Below, piece by piece: positions 26,940 to 35,841 of a stretch of DNA of 54,935 nt. Source of the DNA: JBFELO01 sp041552055 (GTDB lineage: Bacteria; Acidobacteriota; Thermoanaerobaculia; Thermoanaerobaculales; Sulfomarinibacteraceae). The notes under the pieces were generated by a model. The model did not search any database. It worked only from the letters and a program-made list of their open reading frames with translations, and was not told the origin of the DNA. The position numbers were made by a program, and so were the translations under genes. Numbering within the stretch: position 1 is the first letter of the stretch; each line of letters begins with the position of its first letter. The DNA lies in contig JBFELO010000013.1 in NCBI GenBank assembly GCA_041552055.1, forward strand, positions 1-54,935. The letters are read 5' to 3'.

Positions 26940-29900
26940 GTGAGGCAAGGAGTGGGTGCCGAACCTGATCGCCTGAAGAGAGAGATTCTCGATTTCCTCG
27001 AGGCGCAGGAGTGGGCCGCCGCGCTGACGCTGCTCGAGGGCTGGTGCGACAACGTTCCCACTGACGCCCGAGCCTGGGTCAATCGCGGCTACTGCCTGAT
27101 GCGTCTCGGCAGGTTCGCCGAGTCGATGAAGGCGCTGGATCACAGCCTCGCCATCGAGCCGGGACTGGACAAGGCGCGTGAGTTGCGCCGTTGGGTCGAG
27201 CACCAGATCCAGGCTCCCTCGTCGGCCTCGGTGGTCTCGATGGCACCCCATCGGCCCGATCAGACGACAGATTCAAGCCGACGCGAGCAGGGGTCGTCGG
27301 GCCGAGGCGCCGCCACCGTGGTCAGCACGGCGCGCTGGCGAAACACGAGGCTCGGGACCCACGCCACCTACGGCACACGTCCCACCGCCGAGGCCGAGCG
27401 TGTGTGGCGGGAGCGGTCGATCGTCGCGGGCCGGTACGAGGTCATCGAGGCGATGCGTGGCGGCATGGGCATCGTCTACATCGCGTACGACCGCGAGCTC
27501 GAGCGGACGGTGGCGGTGAAGACGCCGCTGCCGTCCGTGCTGGCGAGTGACGAGGGCCGGGCACGGTTCCATCGGGAAGCCGAAGCCTGGATCTCGCTCG
27601 GGATGCACCCGAACATCTGCACGGCCTTGTACGTCCAAGAGATCGGCGGGATGCCGCGGCTGTTCATCGAGTACGTCGACGGCGGCGACCTCGAGGGCCT
27701 ACTGGCGAGGAATCCGGACCTTCCGATCGTGGACAGACTGGACATCTCAGCCCAGATCGCCGGCGGCATCGCCTACACCCACGGTTTCGAGTGGATCGAT
27801 GATGACGGTGTCCCTCACTGCGGCCTGGTACACCGCGATCTGAAGCCCGCCAACGTCTTGATGACCAAGGATGGCGCTGCCAGGGTGACGGATTTCGGCC
27901 TCGTCCGATCCAAAGCCGCGCTCGAGGACGGCGAGAGCGGAGACGCCCCGTCCGATATCAGGCGTGCCGTTGGAGATCGACCACTCCCGGACGATGGCTT
28001 GTCGGGGGGTTCTTGGCAGACGGTGACCCACGCCGGCGGAGTGTTGGGAACGCCGCCCTACCTCGCACCGGAGCTGTGGCAGAAATCAGGACGCGCATCG
28101 CCGGCGTCGGACATCTACGCGTTCGGCTGCGTGCTGTACGAGGTCTTCTGCGGTCGTCGGCCGTTCGCCGCCGCCGAGCAGGCGCGCTCCGTCGCGCGTT
28201 CGGCTCAGCTGGCCGAGTGGATGTGTCTCCACAAGAGCGAGCCCGCACCGGACCCCCGAGTCTGGGCGCCCGAGGTGGATGATGCACTCGCGGAGCTCAT
28301 GACCGCCTGCATCGCGAAGATGCCGGACGAGCGACCAGAGTCCTTTGCTGAGGTTCGCACCCGGTTGATCGACATCTACCAGCGAGTCGCCGGAGCACCG
28401 TATCCGAGACCAGAACCCCGACGCACGAGACTGCTCGCCGATTCGTTGAACAACCGAGCCGTGTCATACATGACCCTCGGCAATGCCGTTCGCGCTTCGA
28501 ATGGACTGGACGAAGCCCTCAGCATCGATCCCAATCATCTCGAGGCGACGTACAACCGATGTCTGATCGAGTGGCGATCGAAGGGTCTTGCCGACGCCGA
28601 GATGGTGAGGCGGCTCGAGGAGGCGGTGCGATCAGCGTCGGACTCGCCGCGGAGCCGTCACCTTTTGGGAAAACTCCACCTGTTGCTCGACGACGCCGGG
28701 GCGGCGGTTGCCGAGCTGCGGTCCGCGCGGGAGAGCGGAGGAGGATCGCTCGACCTCCGGCGAGATCTAGGGTACGCATTGCTGGCCGCCGCGCGGTCGA
28801 GTGGCAACGCGGAGCTGTTCGAGCAGGCGATCCAACAGCTCGGCGAGGTGGTCGCAACGAGTGGCAGCGAACTGGGGCCGCTGGTCGGGTGTGCGGAGGC
28901 GCACCTCGCGGTCGGGTCGGAGCTGCCCGCGAACGAGGCATGGCGGCGAGCGAAGACTCAGTCCCCCGACCTCCCCGATGACCTCGGGCAGGCGGCCGCT
29001 CTCCTGCTGCCGGGGCACAGGAGGAGCGGTGCACTCAGACAGGCGGAGGCGATACAGCAGCTGGCGCTGCTTGGCGATGATCGGTTGGCGAGCCGCGACG
29101 CGTCCGGCGCCATCACCGTGTGGAGCCTGGTCTCCCGGCGCAGCGTGGCTGTGCTCAAGACCAATCCGGGGGCCAGGCGCGGCCGATCGATCGCATCGGT
29201 GCCCGGGACCCAGAGGTTGGTGGTGACCTTCACCGACCAGCCGATCGGAATCTGGGACCTGTCGAACGGCAAGATGATCCAGAGGTTCAAGACCCATCCG
29301 GGGCAACCGACGTGCGTGGCCGTGAGCCCTGACGGCTCGACCGTGGTGACCGGCGGGTCAGACCGTCGGCTCAGGGTCTGGGACGCCGCTACCGGGGACT
29401 GCCGATTCGATCTCGAGGGCCACGAGGCGTTCGTGACCGACGTCGCCGTCGACGCCACGGGGCGCTGGGTCCTGTCGGCGAGTGGCGACGGGACGCTTGG
29501 GATTTGGAGCGTCGACCAGAGGACGCGCAACGTCTGCCTGACGGGCCACGACGGCGCGGTCAACGTGATCGACTGGGTGCCCCAGGAGGGTCTGGTGGTG
29601 TCGGGGGGGACCGATGGCACGGTCAGGGTGTGGGACGTTCGCACGGGGTCACCGCTGAGAACGATGGTGGGCCACGGCGCGGCGGTCACGGCGGTGCGTG
29701 TCGTGGGCGGTGAAACGGGGATCGTTGTGTCCGGGAGCGACGATCGCACCTTCAGGGTCTGGGATCTCGAGACCGGTGCGCCCCTTCGGTTGATCAGACT
29801 GCCTCGGGGGGTGAGTGACCTGCAGCTTCCCGATGACGGCACGCGTGTCCTGGCGGCCCACGGATCGATCGTGGCTGTCTACGACCTGCCGTACGAAGTC

Positions 29901-32252
29901 GCCGTGCGACTTCCGCTGGCCCTTACCGAGCCGGCGGATGCCGGTGAGCTCGATGCCCGGGAGGCGCGTTTCCGAGACTTGATCGCGTCGGCCCGCGCCA
30001 GCCTCGATCGCGGTGACATCGAAGAGGCGATTGGTCCGCTGCGCGAGGCTCGGTGCATCGAGGGCTATGGACGACGTGCCGAGTTCCTCGAGTTGTGGGG
30101 ACAGGTGTTGGCACACTTCCCCAAGGGAAGCATCCGAGGACACGCAGAGCTCCGTCAGTTTCAGGGCCACCAGGGGCCGGTCTCGGCCGTGGCTTTCATG
30201 GCGGACACGCGCCACGTCGTATCCGGTGGCTCCGACGGCGCGCTGCGCACGTGGCGGCTCGACTCGGGTCGGCAGATTCGTGAGCTCGGCGGACACGCCG
30301 CTCCCATCACCGGGCTCGCGGTGGCGGACGATGACGGTCGTCTGCTGTCGTCGGCGCGTGACGGGACGATGCGGCTGTGGGACATCGAGAGCGGCGAGTG
30401 CCTTCGCGAGATGCAATCCGACGGTTGTGCGGTCAACGGTGTCGCGTTTTTCCCCGACGGCCAGAGCTGGGTGGCGGCCGGAGAGGATGGCCGACTGGTG
30501 GTGTGGCGGAACGACATCACCGTGCCCGCCGAGGTGATCGGCGAGCACGGGGACGCGGTCTCCGCATTGGCCGTGAGCGACGACGGGCGCTTCGTGATCT
30601 CGGGGGGTTGGGATCGAGAGCTCGTGGTATGGAGCGCGGGAAGGCGCAGCCAACTGCAGCGGCTGACAGGGCACGAGGGCGCGATCTCGGCGGTGGCCGT
30701 GAGCCCGGACTGCCGCATGGTGGCGAGCGCCGGAGAGGAAGGCGTGATTCGGGTATGGCACCGCACCAGCGAAAGATGCTGGCGCACCCTGAGGGGTCAC
30801 GAGGGTCCGGTTCAGACGATCGCCTTCAGCCCGGATGCCAGGTTCTTGCTCTCGGGTGGCAGAGATGCCTCCCTCCGCGTGTGGGATCTACGGACGGGAA
30901 AAGGAGTGCAGCGCGTCGAAGGGCACACGGGGGCGGTTGCAGCGGTGGCGTTCGATCGGGACGGCCTGTGTCTGTTGTCCGGGGGTGCGGACGCCACGAT
31001 GCGGCACTGGTTCCTGGAATGGGAGCCCGACATTCCGGACGGCGAGCGATGGGACGACCGTGTGCGTCCATTCCTGGAGGCTTTCCTGCGACTGCGACAG
31101 GACGCCCAGGGACCCGTCGACAGGCCGTCGTGGAGCGGTGCAGAGTTCGATGCCCTGTGGCACGATCTGTCGCGCCGCGGGTTTGGATGGCTGGATCGAG
31201 AACGTGTGCTCCGGGAGCTGGAGCGGATGGTGTCCGGCTGGGCCGAGAGCCGGGGACAGGAGCAACGCGCGGTTCAGGATTTGGCGCAGCGCCAGCGGCG
31301 GAGGCAACTCGTGGCGCCGCTCAGGCAAACCGCGAACGCGCTGTTCCAAAACTTGTCGTATCGGCTCATCGCCGTGGTGTTGGCCGCGATTACGGTGCCG
31401 CTGGTGATCATGAGCGTCCGCTCGCCGGAACCGGAGAGCGGGCTGTTCAACCGGACCCTGTTCCACGAGATCGACCTGGCCTTTCAAAAGCGCGTCACGC
31501 GGCTGCACAAGGGGACGGTGCTGGCGTTTCAGGGCAGCGGTAGGACCGTGCTGGTCGGAACGGAGGCCGGCTGCAGCGTGGCCTCGTTCCCGGATGACCT
31601 CGATGTGCTGCTCGATCCCCAGAGCTACACCTCGGTTGCAGCGAATCCGGCGATGATGGTGCCCGACGAGGTGTTTCGGGTCCGCTACCACCAGGCTGTC
31701 CTGTGCCTCGGCGAGGTAGGAGGTGAAAGGGCAGTACGGCCGATTCTCGACGGCGCCAGAATCGACCTCCACCCGACTCGGGTCGAGGACTGGCTGTCCG
31801 TGCTGGTGCGGGTCGGGGACGATGGCGTGCCGGAAGCCATCCGCGCGTTGTCCAGCTCGTCTGAACCGACCCGACATCTGGCCGCGATGTCGCTCGTCTA
31901 CAGCGACCAGCCGCGGGCGTGGGGGCCGCTGGTGGCCGCCCTCGACGGCGACGATCGGAGGTCGGTCGAGGCCGCCAGCCACGTCTTGACCGAGCTCATA
32001 CTGGTCGGTGCTGTGCCCGAAGCGCAGGCGTTCACGGTGGTCAAACGTCTGAGTCGTTCGATCGATCCCAGGGTCCGGCGGAACGCGGTCCGGGCACTGG
32101 TGCTGTTCGAGCGCCGCGGTGCCATGCGCGATCTGCTGGATGAGGCGCTCCAGGACACGGATCCGGGTGTGACAGCCGCGGCGAGTTGGGTCGAAGAGTC
32201 GTTGCGCGCCGCGACCGCACAGAAGTACTTCGGTATCGACCTCGAGTCGTGA
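26940..32252 (+). CDS. giant Ser/Thr protein kinase with TPR, two WD40 propellers, one TM and HEAT repeats
   Basis: 1770 residues from a GTG preceded by GGGAGGG (a TTG at 26928 is possible). Order: TPR pair (about 20-80); kinase (about 166-480) with GGMGIVY, Lys194 in VAVKT, HRDLKPAN (298-305), DFG (318-320), a long activation loop and GTPPYLAPE; TPRs (about 500-690); a first seven-bladed WD40 propeller (about 700-985; blade ends IGIWDL, LRVWDA, VRVWDV and so on); a linker; a second seven-bladed propeller (about 1065-1365; LRTWRL, MRLWDI, LRVWDL and so on); one membrane helix (about 1475-1493); HEAT-like repeats (about 1585-1755, DPRVRRNAVRALVLFERRGA). All kinase residues are present, so it should be active. 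The basic stretch before the helix suggests the HEAT end faces the periplasm. Confidence 0.93.
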   Translation: MRQGVGAEPDRLKREILDFLEAQEWAAALTLLEGWCDNVPTDARAWVNRGYCLMRLGRFAESMKALDHSLAIEPGLDKARELRRWVEHQIQAPSSASVVSMAPHRPDQTTDSSRREQGSSGRGAATVVSTARWRNTRLGTHATYGTRPTAEAERVWRERSIVAGRYEVIEAMRGGMGIVYIAYDRELERTVAVKTPLPSVLASDEGRARFHREAEAWISLGMHPNICTALYVQEIGGMPRLFIEYVDGGDLEGLLARNPDLPIVDRLDISAQIAGGIAYTHGFEWIDDDGVPHCGLVHRDLKPANVLMTKDGAARVTDFGLVRSKAALEDGESGDAPSDIRRAVGDRPLPDDGLSGGSWQTVTHAGGVLGTPPYLAPELWQKSGRASPASDIYAFGCVLYEVFCGRRPFAAAEQARSVARSAQLAEWMCLHKSEPAPDPRVWAPEVDDALAELMTACIAKMPDERPESFAEVRTRLIDIYQRVAGAPYPRPEPRRTRLLADSLNNRAVSYMTLGNAVRASNGLDEALSIDPNHLEATYNRCLIEWRSKGLADAEMVRRLEEAVRSASDSPRSRHLLGKLHLLLDDAGAAVAELRSARESGGGSLDLRRDLGYALLAAARSSGNAELFEQAIQQLGEVVATSGSELGPLVGCAEAHLAVGSELPANEAWRRAKTQSPDLPDDLGQAAALLLPGHRRSGALRQAEAIQQLALLGDDRLASRDASGAITVWSLVSRRSVAVLKTNPGARRGRSIASVPGTQRLVVTFTDQPIGIWDLSNGKMIQRFKTHPGQPTCVAVSPDGSTVVTGGSDRRLRVWDAATGDCRFDLEGHEAFVTDVAVDATGRWVLSASGDGTLGIWSVDQRTRNVCLTGHDGAVNVIDWVPQEGLVVSGGTDGTVRVWDVRTGSPLRTMVGHGAAVTAVRVVGGETGIVVSGSDDRTFRVWDLETGAPLRLIRLPRGVSDLQLPDDGTRVLAAHGSIVAVYDLPYEVAVRLPLALTEPADAGELDAREARFRDLIASARASLDRGDIEEAIGPLREARCIEGYGRRAEFLELWGQVLAHFPKGSIRGHAELRQFQGHQGPVSAVAFMADTRHVVSGGSDGALRTWRLDSGRQIRELGGHAAPITGLAVADDDGRLLSSARDGTMRLWDIESGECLREMQSDGCAVNGVAFFPDGQSWVAAGEDGRLVVWRNDITVPAEVIGEHGDAVSALAVSDDGRFVISGGWDRELVVWSAGRRSQLQRLTGHEGAISAVAVSPDCRMVASAGEEGVIRVWHRTSERCWRTLRGHEGPVQTIAFSPDARFLLSGGRDASLRVWDLRTGKGVQRVEGHTGAVAAVAFDRDGLCLLSGGADATMRHWFLEWEPDIPDGERWDDRVRPFLEAFLRLRQDAQGPVDRPSWSGAEFDALWHDLSRRGFGWLDRERVLRELERMVSGWAESRGQEQRAVQDLAQRQRRRQLVAPLRQTANALFQNLSYRLIAVVLAAITVPLVIMSVRSPEPESGLFNRTLFHEIDLAFQKRVTRLHKGTVLAFQGSGRTVLVGTEAGCSVASFPDDLDVLLDPQSYTSVAANPAMMVPDEVFRVRYHQAVLCLGEVGGERAVRPILDGARIDLHPTRVEDWLSVLVRVGDDGVPEAIRALSSSSEPTRHLAAMSLVYSDQPRAWGPLVAALDGDDRRSVEAASHVLTELILVGAVPEAQAFTVVKRLSRSIDPRVRRNAVRALVLFERRGAMRDLLDEALQDTDPGVTAAASWVEESLRAATAQKYFGIDLES

Positions 32253-32396
32253 CCCGGCGCATCTGCCTTCTCGAACCATCGTTGGGAAGTGGCCGTCTCC
32301 GTGCCCGACGACGATGCGGTCAGAACCGGTTCGGACCCGGACGCGGACGCCGGCGCGGGCGCGGCGGAACACTGGGGGGATCGGCACGGTGCGAGC

Positions 32397-32402
32397 TACA
32401 AT
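32397..32402 (+). promoter_or_regulatory. -10 element (TACAAT) for a leaderless start
   Basis: TACAAT ends exactly 6 nt before the ATG at 32409. It supports that ATG over the in-frame one at 32289. Confidence 0.55.
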
Positions 32403-32408
32403 ATTCCG

Positions 32409-33191
32409 ATGGCGGTGCCGCCCGACCGTCGCGTCGTGAGAGTCCGAAATGGGAAGAGTTCCCGGTGGGGCACCGTGCTCGACAACGAGGTGTTTGCGCT
32501 CCCCGAGGGACCCTTCGCGTCGACCATCGAGCCAGGCGCTCGGCTCGGCCTCGTCGGCGATCTGGAGCTGCTGGCGCCCACGACGCCGACCAAGATCGTG
32601 TGCGTCGGGCGCAACTACGCGGCCCACGCCGCCGAGCACGGCGCCGATGTGCCGCGGGAGCCGCTGTTGTTCCTCAAACCGCCGAGCGCCGTGCTCGCTC
32701 CGGGCGCTGCCATCGAGCTGCCCCCGCTGTCGACGCGAGTGGAACACGAGGGCGAGCTCGCGGTCGTGATCGGACGGCAGTGCCGCAACGTGTCGAGCAG
32801 CGAGGCGTGGCGGAACGTTCTCGGGGTGACCTGTGGCAATGACGTCACGGCCCGCGACCTCCAGCGCGCCGACGGCCAGTGGACCCGGGGCAAGGGGTTC
32901 GACACGTTCTGTCCTCTCGGCCCCTGGATCGTTGCCGGACTGACCGAAACCGAGGCGGCCGACCTCGACATCTGTTGCCGCGTCAACGGCGAGGTGCGGC
33001 AGCGGGGAAACACCGGCGAGATGGCTTTTCCCCCGGCCGAACTCATCGCCGCCATCACTGCCGTGATGACCCTGGAGCCTGGCGACGTGGTCATGACCGG
33101 CACGCCGGCTGGCGTTGGACCGCTCACGGCGGGCGACGTGGTCGAGGTCGAGGTCGAGCGCGTCGGCACGTTGAGCAACCACGTGGAGTGA
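32409..33191 (+). CDS. fumarylacetoacetate hydrolase family protein
   Basis: 260 residues from MAVPPDRRVV. The core of the FAH fold is clear: KIVCVGRNYAAHAAEHG, PLLFLKPPSAVLAPG, the metal ligands ExE in VEHEGELAVVIG, VTCGNDVTARDLQ with a third acidic ligand, ARGKGFDTFCP-like GKGFDTFCPLGPWIV, and MTGTPAGVGPL at the end. Members cleave C-C bonds of acyl-pyruvate-like or diketo substrates, or decarboxylate oxaloacetate; the substrate cannot be told here. Size and motifs match the FahA-like 2-hydroxyhepta-2,4-diene-1,7-dioate isomerase annotation group. Confidence 0.9.
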   Translation: MAVPPDRRVVRVRNGKSSRWGTVLDNEVFALPEGPFASTIEPGARLGLVGDLELLAPTTPTKIVCVGRNYAAHAAEHGADVPREPLLFLKPPSAVLAPGAAIELPPLSTRVEHEGELAVVIGRQCRNVSSSEAWRNVLGVTCGNDVTARDLQRADGQWTRGKGFDTFCPLGPWIVAGLTETEAADLDICCRVNGEVRQRGNTGEMAFPPAELIAAITAVMTLEPGDVVMTGTPAGVGPLTAGDVVEVEVERVGTLSNHVE

Positions 33192-33239
33192 CGGGGATGG
33201 TCGAGGGCCGCAGCAGGACGCCGGTGAGAGGTTAGGGGC

Positions 33240-34091
33240 ATGGACGGCAAGGTCGTAGTGATCACGGGTGCCACCTCCGGCATCGGAACCGAGGCGGCGC
33301 GGGCGCTGGCCGGGATGGGTGCGCGAGTGGTGATCGTGGCGCGCGATCTCGACCGCGGGGCGGTCACCCGGGAGGACATCGCCGGGTCGACCGGCAATCC
33401 GAACGTAGGTATCGTACGCTGCGATCTCGCGTCCCAACATGAGATCCGGAGCCTCGCCTCCGAGTTGAGCACGACCCTTCCAAGGATAGATGTCCTCATC
33501 AACAACGCCGGGCTCACGATGGCGGAGCGTCGACTCACCGAGGATGGCATCGAAACGACCTTCGCGGTCAACCACCTGGCGCCCTTCCTGCTCACCAACC
33601 TCGTCATCGACCGACTCGAGGCCGGTGCCCCGGCCAGGGTGGTGACGGTGGCCTCCGACGCGCACCGCGGCGCCGCTCTCGACTTCGACGATCTTTCTGC
33701 GGAGAGAGGTTTCTCAGGCTGGCCGGCCTACTGCAGATCGAAGCTCGCCAACATCCTGTTCAACTCCGAGCTCGCTCACCGCCTTCAGGGTTCGGGAGTG
33801 ACGGCCAACTGCCTCCACCCGGGGATGGTGGCAACCGGTCTCGGTCGCGGGGGGCCACTCCTGATTCGCGTGTTTCAGTCCGTCGCCAGGCCGTTCCTTC
33901 TGAGCCCGGAGCGCGGCTCGGACACTATCGTGTACCTCGCGTCGTCACGCGAGGTAGAGGGTGCCAGTGGGGGCTACTACGAGAAGCGTCGGCGGGTCGA
34001 GCCGTCGGCTGAGGCGAGAGACCGGTCGGCCGCCGAGCGACTGTGGCGCGCGAGCGAGGAACTGACGGGGCTCGCTCCCGCTGCGCCGTGA
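33240..34091 (+). CDS. short-chain dehydrogenase/reductase (retinol-dehydrogenase-like)
   Basis: 283 residues. The Rossmann motif ITGATSGIGTEAARAL opens the protein. NNAG is seen in LINNAGLTMAERR, the catalytic Ser region in VVTVASDAHRGAAL, and YxxxK in YCRSKLANILF. The LANILF helix and FAVNHLAPFLLTNLV are typical of the RDH11-14/WWOX-like branch. Arg after the beta-2 strand (VARDLDRG) suggests NADP(H). It follows the FAH gene by 48 bp with AGGGGC before the ATG. Substrate unknown. Confidence 0.9.
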   Translation: MDGKVVVITGATSGIGTEAARALAGMGARVVIVARDLDRGAVTREDIAGSTGNPNVGIVRCDLASQHEIRSLASELSTTLPRIDVLINNAGLTMAERRLTEDGIETTFAVNHLAPFLLTNLVIDRLEAGAPARVVTVASDAHRGAALDFDDLSAERGFSGWPAYCRSKLANILFNSELAHRLQGSGVTANCLHPGMVATGLGRGGPLLIRVFQSVARPFLLSPERGSDTIVYLASSREVEGASGGYYEKRRRVEPSAEARDRSAAERLWRASEELTGLAPAAP

Positions 34092-34122
34092 GATTTCGGG
34101 CATCTGGAATCTGGTGTGCGGC

Positions 34123-34180
34123 ATCCGGGCGGGTGGACGGGCCAGCGACCAGCGACCAGCAGCGAGCGACGGGTGGGGAG
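34123..34180. repeat. degenerate GACCAGC word repeat, copy 2
   Basis: CGGGCGGGTGGACGGG, then CCAGCGACCAGCGACCAG and CAGCGAGCGACGGGTGGGG. Same composition and flanks as the spacer block at 5117, with GGGTGG on both sides. Non-coding, in a convergent intergenic region. Confidence 0.55.
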
Positions 34181-34216
34181 GGGAGCGATGACGGAGACGA
34201 TCTGCGGGGTGCCGTC

Positions 34217-34335
34217 TTTGACAATGTTGGGAGCACGGTTCCCAGGGGTGGGACGGCTCGTTGGTTCTCAACACTGTCTAACGGGGCACCCGCGGGGAGC
34301 GCGCCTGGAGAAGGGCGCCCCGGGTGTCGGACGGT
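34217..34335 (+). repeat. two-hairpin dispersed element, copy A
   Basis: The arms 34217-34232 (TTTGACAATGTTGGGA) and 34266-34281 (TCTCAACACTGTCTAA) pair in 13 of 16 positions. The loop continues the stem with GAGC/GCTC and CCCA/TGGG around GGGG. A second GC-rich hairpin follows, with GGCACCCG pairing with CGGGTGTC. The segment CGGGGAGCGCGCCTGG is shared with copy B at 49081, whose stem sequence is different. It lies between convergent genes. Confidence 0.6.
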
Positions 34336-34394
34336 CGACGCGAACGAAACAGCGATGAAACCCGGTTCCCGCACCCCGGTCCCCTGACCCCGGA

Positions 34395-34486
34395 TCGGGT
34401 GGGTGGGGAATCCAGTATCCAGCATCCAGCATCGGGAGGGAGGGGGAGCCCCAAGCCCTCAGGCCCTCGAGCCCCCAAGCCCCTCC
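34395..34486. repeat. short word repeats before the ridA 3' end
   Basis: ATCCAGTATCCAGCATCCAG, then CCCCAAGCCCTCAGGCCCTC and CCCCCAAGCCCCTCC. Similar CAAGCCC and CCAGCATC words occur at 6646-6680 and near 12165. Confidence 0.45.
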
Positions 34487-34873
34487 TCACTCGCTCGCCA
34501 GAGCCACCGCCTCGACCTCGACCTGCGCCCCGAGGGGGAGGGCCGCAACCTGAACCGCCGATCTCGCGGGGGGGTCGGACGGGAAGTGTCTGGCGTACAC
34601 CTCGTTCATGGCGGCGAACGCGCCGAGGTCGGTCATGAAGACCGTCACCTTGAGCACCCTGTCCATGCCACTTCCGGCGGCCGCGAGCACGGCCGCCAGG
34701 TTGCGCAGAGTACGGTCGGTCTGCTCCTCGATGGTCCGTCCCACGATCTGCCCGGTGGTCGGATCCAATGCGACCTGTCCGGCGGTGTACACGAGGCTTC
34801 CATGCCGGACGGCTTGAGAGTACGGCCCGACCGCGGCCGGAGCCTCTTCGGTGCTGACGATCACTCGACTCAT
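34487..34873 (-). CDS. ridA: RidA family reactive intermediate deaminase
   Basis: 128 residues, the normal length. GPYSQAVRHGSLVYTAGQVA (about 16-35) is the family signature. The catalytic Arg is in PPARSAVQVAALPLGAQVEV, with the Glu near the end (VEVEAVAL). It hydrolyses reactive enamine/imine intermediates such as 2-aminoacrylate. GGGAGG lies 8 nt before the ATG. It reads toward the SDR gene at 33240. Confidence 0.95.
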   Translation of the reverse strand: MSRVIVSTEEAPAAVGPYSQAVRHGSLVYTAGQVALDPTTGQIVGRTIEEQTDRTLRNLAAVLAAAGSGMDRVLKVTVFMTDLGAFAAMNEVYARHFPSDPPARSAVQVAALPLGAQVEVEAVALASE

Positions 34874-35031
34874 GTCGGCATCCTCCCGTCGGGGTCCTTT
34901 GTTCGGTGCTTTGCTGTCGCGACATGGCAGCGATCCAGAGGATCACGGTCGTCTCTTTGTAGCACACCGGGGAGTGGTTTAGTCTAGGCTGTGGTCTGGC
35001 TCCGACCAAGACCGGGATTGGGAGGATCGAG

Positions 35032-35841
35032 ATGGCGCGCAAATCTCTCGACGACAAGGTGGTGTTCATCACCGGGGCATCGTCCGGAATCGGTTCCGCC
35101 ATCGCGTTGGAGTGTGCCAGGCGACGGGCGGACATCGTGCTCGCGGCACGCCGGGTCGATCGACTCGACGAGGTCGCGTCGCAGGTTCGCAGCTTCGGGC
35201 GTCGAGCGCTGCCGGTGGCCTGTGACGTCACGGTCGACGGTGATCTCGAGCGCGCAGTGTCAGAGGGGCTCGCGAGCCTCGGCTCGGTCGACAGGGTGTA
35301 CGCGAACGCGGGATTCGGCGTCGCCGGGACGCTCGAGAAGCTCGATCTCGAAGACTATCGTCGGCAGTTCGAGACCAACGTCTTCGGTGTCCTCAGAACC
35401 GTGTCCGCGAGCATGGACGCCCTCAAGGCCTCCCAGGGTTGCCTCGCGATCATCGGCAGCGTGTCCGGGTTCGTCGCGATGCCCGGCAGCTCGCCGTACT
35501 CCATGAGCAAGGCCGCGGTGCACGCGCTCGCCGACTCGCTTCGCGCTGAGGTCGACCGGCAAGGGATCGGAGTGACCCTGGTCGTGCCGGGCTTCATCGA
35601 GTCCGAGATCCGCCGCGTGGACAACAGGGGTGTCTTCCGCCCGGATGCCCGTGACCGAATCCCCGACTGGCTCCCGATGGCCGCCGACAAGGCGGCTCGC
35701 AAGATCGTGGACGCGGTCGAGCGTCGGCGGCGCGTGCTGGTGCTCACCGGGCACGGCCGGCTCGCGGTCCGCCTCCAGCGGCATGCTCCAGGGCTGCTGG
35801 CAGCCCTCGTCTCTCGGGTCGGCGGACGGCTGCGAAGATGA
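35032..35841 (+). CDS. short-chain dehydrogenase/reductase
   Basis: 269 residues. TGASSGIGSAIAL is the cofactor motif, and AARRVDRL favours NADP(H). YANAGFGVAG replaces the usual NNAG. The catalytic site is SVSGFVAMPGSSPYSMSKAA (Ser, Tyr, Lys). PGFIESEI comes next, as in the DltE/YqjQ-like classical SDRs. GGGAGG lies 6 nt before the ATG. The last four bases overlap the RNase H start (ATGA). Substrate unknown. Confidence 0.9.
   Translation: MARKSLDDKVVFITGASSGIGSAIALECARRRADIVLAARRVDRLDEVASQVRSFGRRALPVACDVTVDGDLERAVSEGLASLGSVDRVYANAGFGVAGTLEKLDLEDYRRQFETNVFGVLRTVSASMDALKASQGCLAIIGSVSGFVAMPGSSPYSMSKAAVHALADSLRAEVDRQGIGVTLVVPGFIESEIRRVDNRGVFRPDARDRIPDWLPMAADKAARKIVDAVERRRRVLVLTGHGRLAVRLQRHAPGLLAALVSRVGGRLRR

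Noticed and set aside
30888..33665. 925-codon open frame antisense to the kinase, FAH and SDR genes
   Set aside because: Same reason: low-complexity translation, with strong genes on the other strand.
34276..34335. Integron attC site: GTCTAAC followed by an imperfect stem in hairpin copy A
   Set aside because: The matching GTTRRRY end is not present (GTCGGAC instead), copy B lacks the RYYYAAC core, and no integrase or gene cassettes are nearby.
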